Origin: Odontesthes bonariensis
Taxonomy: Eukaryota; Chordata; Actinopteri; Atheriniformes; Atherinopsidae
Assembly (NCBI RefSeq): GCF_027942865.1
Contig: NC_134509.1
Coordinates: 12,612,017 to 12,676,016, forward strand
DNA: 64,000 bases
Direction: 5' to 3'
This document shows positions 59,638-64,000 of the stretch, in pieces. The translations under genes were made by a program, and so were the position numbers. Position 1 is the stretch's first letter, and each line of letters starts with the position of its first letter. The notes under the pieces were generated by a model. That model did not search any database and was not told the origin of the DNA. It saw only the letters and a program-made list of their open reading frames with translations.

Positions 59638-60950
59638 TCAAATCAAATCAAATAAAATCTAAGTTATTTGTATAGCACATTTCATGTACAAAACAATTCA
59701 AAGTGCTTCACATAAAATAAAAGCATTGCAACGGGGAGTGGAAGAAGCATTAAAAATACATAAAAAATATAAAGAGAAACAAAATAAAATAATTTAAATG
59801 AATTTAAAAACAAGCAACCTTCCAGATAAATTAAAAGATATCGTGCAGATTTCATGCATAGACACATGAGAAAAGAAATGTTTTTAACCTGGATTTAAAA
59901 ATGTCTACATTTAGTGAAAGTTTAATCTCCGCTGGCAGTTTGTTCCACTTGTTTGCAGCATAACAGCTAAATGCTGCTTCTCCATGTTTAGTCTGGACTC
60001 TGGACTGGACCAGCTGACCTGAGTCCTTGGATCTAAGAGCTCTGCTCGGTTTATATTCTCTGAGCATATCACAGATGTATTTTGGGCCTAAACCATTCTG
60101 GGATTTGTAAACCATCAGCAAGATTTTAAAATCTATTCTGTGACTGACTGGAAGCCAGTGTAAAGATTTTAAAGCTTCTGTGATGTGTTCAGATCTCTTA
60201 GTCCGGGTTAAAACTCTAGCAGCAGCGTTCTGGATGAGCTGCAGATGTTTAATGCTCTTTTTGGGAAGTCAAGTTAAAAAAGCATTACAGTAATCGAGTC
60301 TACTGGAGATGAATGCATGGATGAGTTTCTCCTGGTCTTTTTGGGAGAGGAAACCTTTAATTCTGTTGATATTTCTGAGGTGGTAACAAGCTGCCTTGGT
60401 GACAGCTTTGATGTGGCTGCTGAAAGTCAGATCTGAGTCTATCAACACTCCGAGGTGACCAACTTGGTCAGTGATTGTTAGGTCCCGAGTCTCAAGATAT
60501 TTACCAACGCTGACTCTCTTCTCTTTGCTGCGAAACAGAATGATCTCAGTTTTGTCTTCATTTAATTGTAGAAAATTCTCTCTCATCCAGGTGTTTACTT
60601 CCTCCAGACACTGACACAGTACGTCTGCTGGGCTGCAGTCGTCCGGTGACAGAGACACATAAAGTTGTGTATCGTCTGCATAACTGTGATAATTGATGTT
60701 AAAATTCTGCAATATCTGACCCAAAGGGAGCATATACAAGTTAATCAGAAGAGGTCCAAGAATTGACCCCTGGGGGACTCCAAAAGTCATGGCCACTCAC
60801 TAGATTCATAGCTGCCAATTGTAACGAAATAACTCCGGCCTTCTAAGTAGGACCTGAACCAGTTAAGGACCGCTCCAGAAAGTCCAACCCAGTTTTCCAG
60901 CCTGTGCAACAGGATTCTGTGATCTACAGTAGCAAACTCAGCGCTATGTA
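59638..60950 (-). mobile_element. 5'-truncated L2-like LINE
   Basis: On the minus strand, from 60950 to 59638. The fragment starts within the reverse transcriptase (TVDHRILLHRLENWVGLSGA, near 60930) and continues into [14 protein letters not shown] and [12 protein letters not shown], with the catalytic YADD at 60682-60671. After a break come the ORF end (QNGLGPKYICDMLREYKPS, then [19 protein letters not shown]) and the 3' tail with aattcaaagtgcttcac and tcaaatcaaat. A frame change lies near 60795 and another break near 60270-60120, so the ORF is dead. Motifs fit the L2/CR1-like group. The copy at 24790 shares about 390 bases with its 3' end. Confidence 0.85.
60269..60796 (-). pseudogene. LINE reverse transcriptase fragment
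   Basis: A 175-codon frame holding the RT palm: [10 protein letters not shown] (residues 6-15), YADD (39-42) and the [11 protein letters not shown] thumb-side motif (about 79-89). It lacks the endonuclease and N-terminal RT motifs because of 5' truncation. Confidence 0.85.
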
Positions 60951-60959
60951 CACAAGAAC

Positions 60960-61529
60960 TGTCAGAGTCCTGTGTGTGTGTGTGTATGTGAGTGCGAGTG
61001 TTACATCTTTCCTAGTGAGGATCTTGGTGGAGAACCTGGGCAGCCTCACAGGTGGAGCTCATCAGCCTCATCAGGATGCTGGGAACAAAGGAGCGGCAGA
61101 GCCTTCACTCTGTGCTGGATGATTAACGTTACCGGTAGTCTCTCTGGCCTTTTGTTGAAGTTTCATGTCAAAGTTATCAACTATCTCCTGTGTACTTACC
61201 AGATGACTTATTGACCTCGTGTTTACTGCCTCCAGGTTATCCCATTGGTTTCCCCGAGAAGAATCTGTTCTGCCATTTCCTTACCTGTGGAGCTTACCTA
61301 CAAGCTGCCTGCCTGCCCGCTCTGCCGTTCCTCATCTCACCACCCAGCTCCACCTGACCCTTGGCTCTCTCTGTGAAAGACCACCCTCGTCGCACCACTC
61401 TAAGGATTCTCCACACAGGACTCTGGCCCACTTTCTGGATCTGTTTATTGTTCATCTCCTTGAAAATAAAACCAATTCCGTATCTGGACTCTGTGGAATC
61501 TGTATTTGGGTCAAAGGTCAAATCTGAAC
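60960..61529 (+). repeat. Candidate 5' LTR
   Basis: Begins TGTCAGAG and ends TCTGAAC(A), a near inverted match as at LTR ends, just before the gag start codon. An AATAAA at 61465-61470, about 60 bases before the end, fits an LTR poly(A) signal. A short GT tract sits at 60971-60986. The 3' LTR lies outside the window, so the call cannot be confirmed by LTR-LTR comparison. Confidence 0.45.
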
Positions 61530-62492
61530 ATGTCAGAATCATCCAGCCAACCTGACCCAGCAGAACCAACTCCGGACCCCAATCAGGATCATGCTGTACT
61601 CGTCCGTCATGACTCCATGCTTCAATCTTTATATGATCAACAAACAAATACAAACCAACGTTTTGAGCAAATATCTGTAATTCTCAAAGATATTCACCAA
61701 AGACTTGTTTCTGCAGGTCCGCCTCCTTCTCAAGCCAGCGCTTCTTACAGTTCAGCACGTTTCAGAGAAGTCTCTCCACCCACACCTGAGCCCTATTCAG
61801 GAGAAATAGGTAAATGTGGGTTTTTTTTGTTGCAATGCTCTTTAGTTTTTTGTTTTTCCCCCCAAAGCTTCCAGACAGATGCCGCAAGGATCTCTTTTGT
61901 CATTGGCTTATTAAGGGGAAGAGCGCTAAAATGGGCAGAGGCCCAACTTGGACAGCAAGTCCTTTTTCAAGGCACTTATGACTAGTTTGTGTCTTACTTT
62001 AAACAGACATTTGGGTATACAGAGGCACCTTCAGATATTACCCGCAAACTGTGGAATTTAAAGCAGGGTCGTCAAGCAGTTGCTGATTTTGCCATTGACT
62101 TTAGAACTCTGGCCGCCTCTTCTGGTTGGAACTCTGAAGCATTAAGGGGTGCTTTCCTACAAGCTCTTAATGAGAACATTAAAGACGAACTGGCTTACCG
62201 AGATGAACCAGGGTCATTGGAAGATCTCATTACAATAGCTATTAGGATCGACAATAGGATCAGAGACAGAACCCGAGCTAAGAGGGAACTGAATTTTTTC
62301 CCCAACAAATTAGAATCCAATGCTACCCCTGCAGATCAGAGCCCAGAGGAACCTATGCAAATAGGAAGAACCAGACTCACTCCCGAAGAACGACAGCGTC
62401 GCATGAGATCTGGGGCCTGTCCTTACTGTGGTCAGACAGGAATCTACATTTCGAACTGCCAAAACCTGCCAAATGACAAGGCCCATCACTAG
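61530..62492 (+). pseudogene. Retrotransposon gag, interrupted
   Basis: From the ATG at 61530: an N-terminal polar region, then the capsid domain (FLLQCSLVF, ISFVIGLLRGRALKWAEAQL), an in-frame stop at 61983-61985, then SYFKQTFGY, WNLKQGRQAVADFAIDFRTL and a zinc knuckle at 62418-62459 (CPYCGQTGIYISNC). The knuckle keeps its three Cys but has Ile where the zinc-binding His belongs. The frame ends at TAG 62490-62492. Pol follows in the -1 frame, as is usual for frameshift expression. Confidence 0.85.
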
Positions 62493-62494
62493 CC

Positions 62495-63886
62495 ATGGGA
62501 GGAGTGGTGGGCGACTCAAAGAAGACTTCCCGTCTAACTCTACCATGTTCCTTGATTACAAGCAACCAGTCTTTTCAGACGTTCGTTTTAATTGATGACA
62601 ACCTGGTCAATCAACTCCAGATACCCACTGTTCCTCTTCCAGCCCCAGTCTTGGTCTCTGCACTGGATGGTAAGGCCTTACCTGTCATTATTCATCGCAC
62701 TAGTCCCATAGAACTCTTAGTTTCAGGAAATCATTGTGAGAAAATAACCTTTTTTGTATTTCCTTCACCTCAGTCCCCAGTTGTTCTAGGCTACCCGTGG
62801 CTCATCCGCCATAATCCACACCTTGATTGGAGGAGCAGTCGGGTAGAGTCCTGGAGCACATACTGTTTATCATCCTGTCTTCACTCTGCTCTCCCCACAG
62901 TTGTCTCACCTCCTGCCGATGAACCCTCTCCAGCTGATTTGACCAATGTACCATCTGAATACCATGACCTTCACATGGTTTTCAGTAAGTCACAAGCTCT
63001 CTCTCTCCCTCCTCACCGTCCTTACGATTGTGCTATTGACCTTCTTCCAGCAGCACCACTACCTACCAGCCGGTTGTACAGCATATCCAAACCAGAGAGG
63101 GAGAGCATGGAGAAATACATCAGTGAGTCCCTGGCCGCGGGCATAATTCGTTCATCTACCTCACCTCTAGGAGCCGGGTTTTTCTTCGTTGGTAAGAAGG
63201 ATGGAACACTCAGACCATGTATCGACTACAGGGGCTTAAACCAGATCTCAGTAAAGAATAAATACCCATTGCCATTACTAGCCTCAGCTTTTGAACTGGT
63301 TCAGGAAGCCAATATATTCACCAAACTCGACCTCCGTAATGCCTCCCATTTGATCAGAATACGAGAGGGGGACGAGTGGAAAACGGCATTTAGGACACCA
63401 CTCGGCCATTTTGAATATTTGGTTATGCCTTTTGGCCTCATGAATGCACCAGCTGTGTTCCAATCACTCGTCAACGATGTCCTTAGGGACTATCTTAATC
63501 AGTTTGTCTTTGTTTATCTCGACGACATCCTCATTTTTTCAAGATCTCCGGAGGAACACAAGAGACATGTCCGCCTGGTCCTTCAGCATCTCTTGGAGAA
63601 CCGGCTGTTTGTCAAGGCAGAGAAATGTGAGTTCCACGGCTCATCAGTCACATTTCTTTGTTACGTGTTGGGGAGCAGGCAGGTGAAGACGGATCCAGCG
63701 AAGGTTCAAGCTGTCTTGGACTGGCCCACACCCACATCTCGCAAGCAACTTCAACATTTTCTGGGGTTTGCAAATTTCTACCGCCGCTTCATTAAAAACT
63801 ATAGCCAAACTGTTATTCCCCTTACCACCCTCACATCCACCAAAGCTAGTTTCAATTGGTCACCCGAAGCTGAACAAGTTTCTTAG
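62495..63886 (+). pseudogene. Retrotransposon pol (protease and reverse transcriptase), truncated
   Basis: A 463-codon frame. Residues about 1-120 resemble the pepsin-like protease with FVLID and [17 protein letters not shown], but the active-site DSGA segment is missing: FVLID runs straight into DNLVNQL. Reverse transcriptase follows: [39 protein letters not shown] and the catalytic YLDD at residues 341-344 (63515-63526), then the thumb ([11 protein letters not shown]). The frame ends in a stop at 63884-63886. RNase H ([11 protein letters not shown]) begins near 63916 in another frame, so a frameshift has broken the gene. Confidence 0.88.
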
Positions 63887-64000
63887 AATTAAAGAGGTTG
63901 TTTGCCGTTGCACCCATCCTCATGCAACCAGATCCATTAAAGCAGTTTATTGTTGAAGTGGACGCCTCAGATTCAGGGGTAGGGGCAGTCCTCTCACAGA

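Larger units (their letters stand above)
60960..64000 (+). mobile_element. Ty3/Gypsy retrotransposon, Sushi-type, cut by the window edge
   Basis: The order is candidate 5' LTR (60960-61529), gag (from 61530), protease/reverse transcriptase (62495-63886) and the start of RNase H near 63916, then the window ends. Gag and pol motifs match the vertebrate chromovirus-related (Sushi-ichi) group. Stops and frameshifts show it is an old, inactive copy. It begins directly against the 5'-truncated edge of the L2-like LINE. Confidence 0.85.

Noticed and set aside
61219-61653. Plus- and minus-strand frames of 102-119 codons before the gag gene
   Set aside because: They fall within the candidate LTR and show no domain; LTRs commonly contain such chance frames.
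1-64000. Prokaryotic-type features: operons, CRISPR arrays, riboswitches, rRNA
   Set aside because: The window is vertebrate nuclear DNA with spliced genes. No regularly spaced direct repeats or rRNA segments were seen.

Overview
This window is nuclear DNA from a bony fish, most likely a percomorph teleost. The evidence is split genes with GT-AG introns, protein exons of clear vertebrate type, long (GT)n and (TA)n microsatellites, and a fish-type transposon load (Tc1-like, hAT, PIF/Harbinger, L2-like LINE, tRNA-derived SINE, Sushi-type Ty3/Gypsy). I recognise five protein-coding genes. All assignments come from reading the translated exons against known family sequences; no search was run.

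Layout. 1-9.5 kb: PRELID1 (mitochondrial phosphatidic-acid transfer protein) on the minus strand, five coding exons, with a decayed Tc1-like element in its last intron. 9.95-11.7 kb: NDUFB6 (complex I subunit) on the plus strand, four exons, head-to-head with PRELID1. Its first intron holds a 36-bp perfect palindrome next to a (TA)n tract. 13.6-16.0 kb: TOPORS (RING E3 ubiquitin/SUMO ligase), whose whole reading frame lies in one exon. 17.2-30.2 kb: MTAP (methylthioadenosine phosphorylase), eight exons. Intron 4 carries a Harbinger element with two decayed genes and a perfect 20-bp inverted repeat, a GT repeat, and a truncated LINE. 32.7-34.1 kb: a two-exon INK4-type CDKN2A/B gene on the minus strand, converging on MTAP. 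The MTAP-CDKN2 neighbourhood is the same pairing found at human 9p21.

34.4-64 kb is gene-poor. It holds a Tc1-like element split by a later hAT insertion with 8-bp target duplications, a second Tc1-like copy, two pieces of a common fish dispersed repeat, a hAT-like repeat, a SINE, an L2-like LINE, and, running off the right edge, a Sushi-type Ty3/Gypsy retrotransposon with a candidate 5' LTR and broken gag and pol frames. A few candidate regulatory sites (ETS, NRF1, CTCF-like) and a small CpG-rich patch near 56 kb are noted.

The genes do not form one pathway. PRELID1 and NDUFB6 both serve mitochondria and share an upstream region. TOPORS acts on p53 and chromatin-associated proteins, MTAP salvages adenine and methionine, and CDKN2A/B restrains CDK4/6. 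I found no convincing new biological system. The most interesting structural points are the directly oriented LINE copies bracketing the MTAP 3' half plus CDKN2A/B, the two-gene Harbinger element, the dated nested insertion, and the palindrome.
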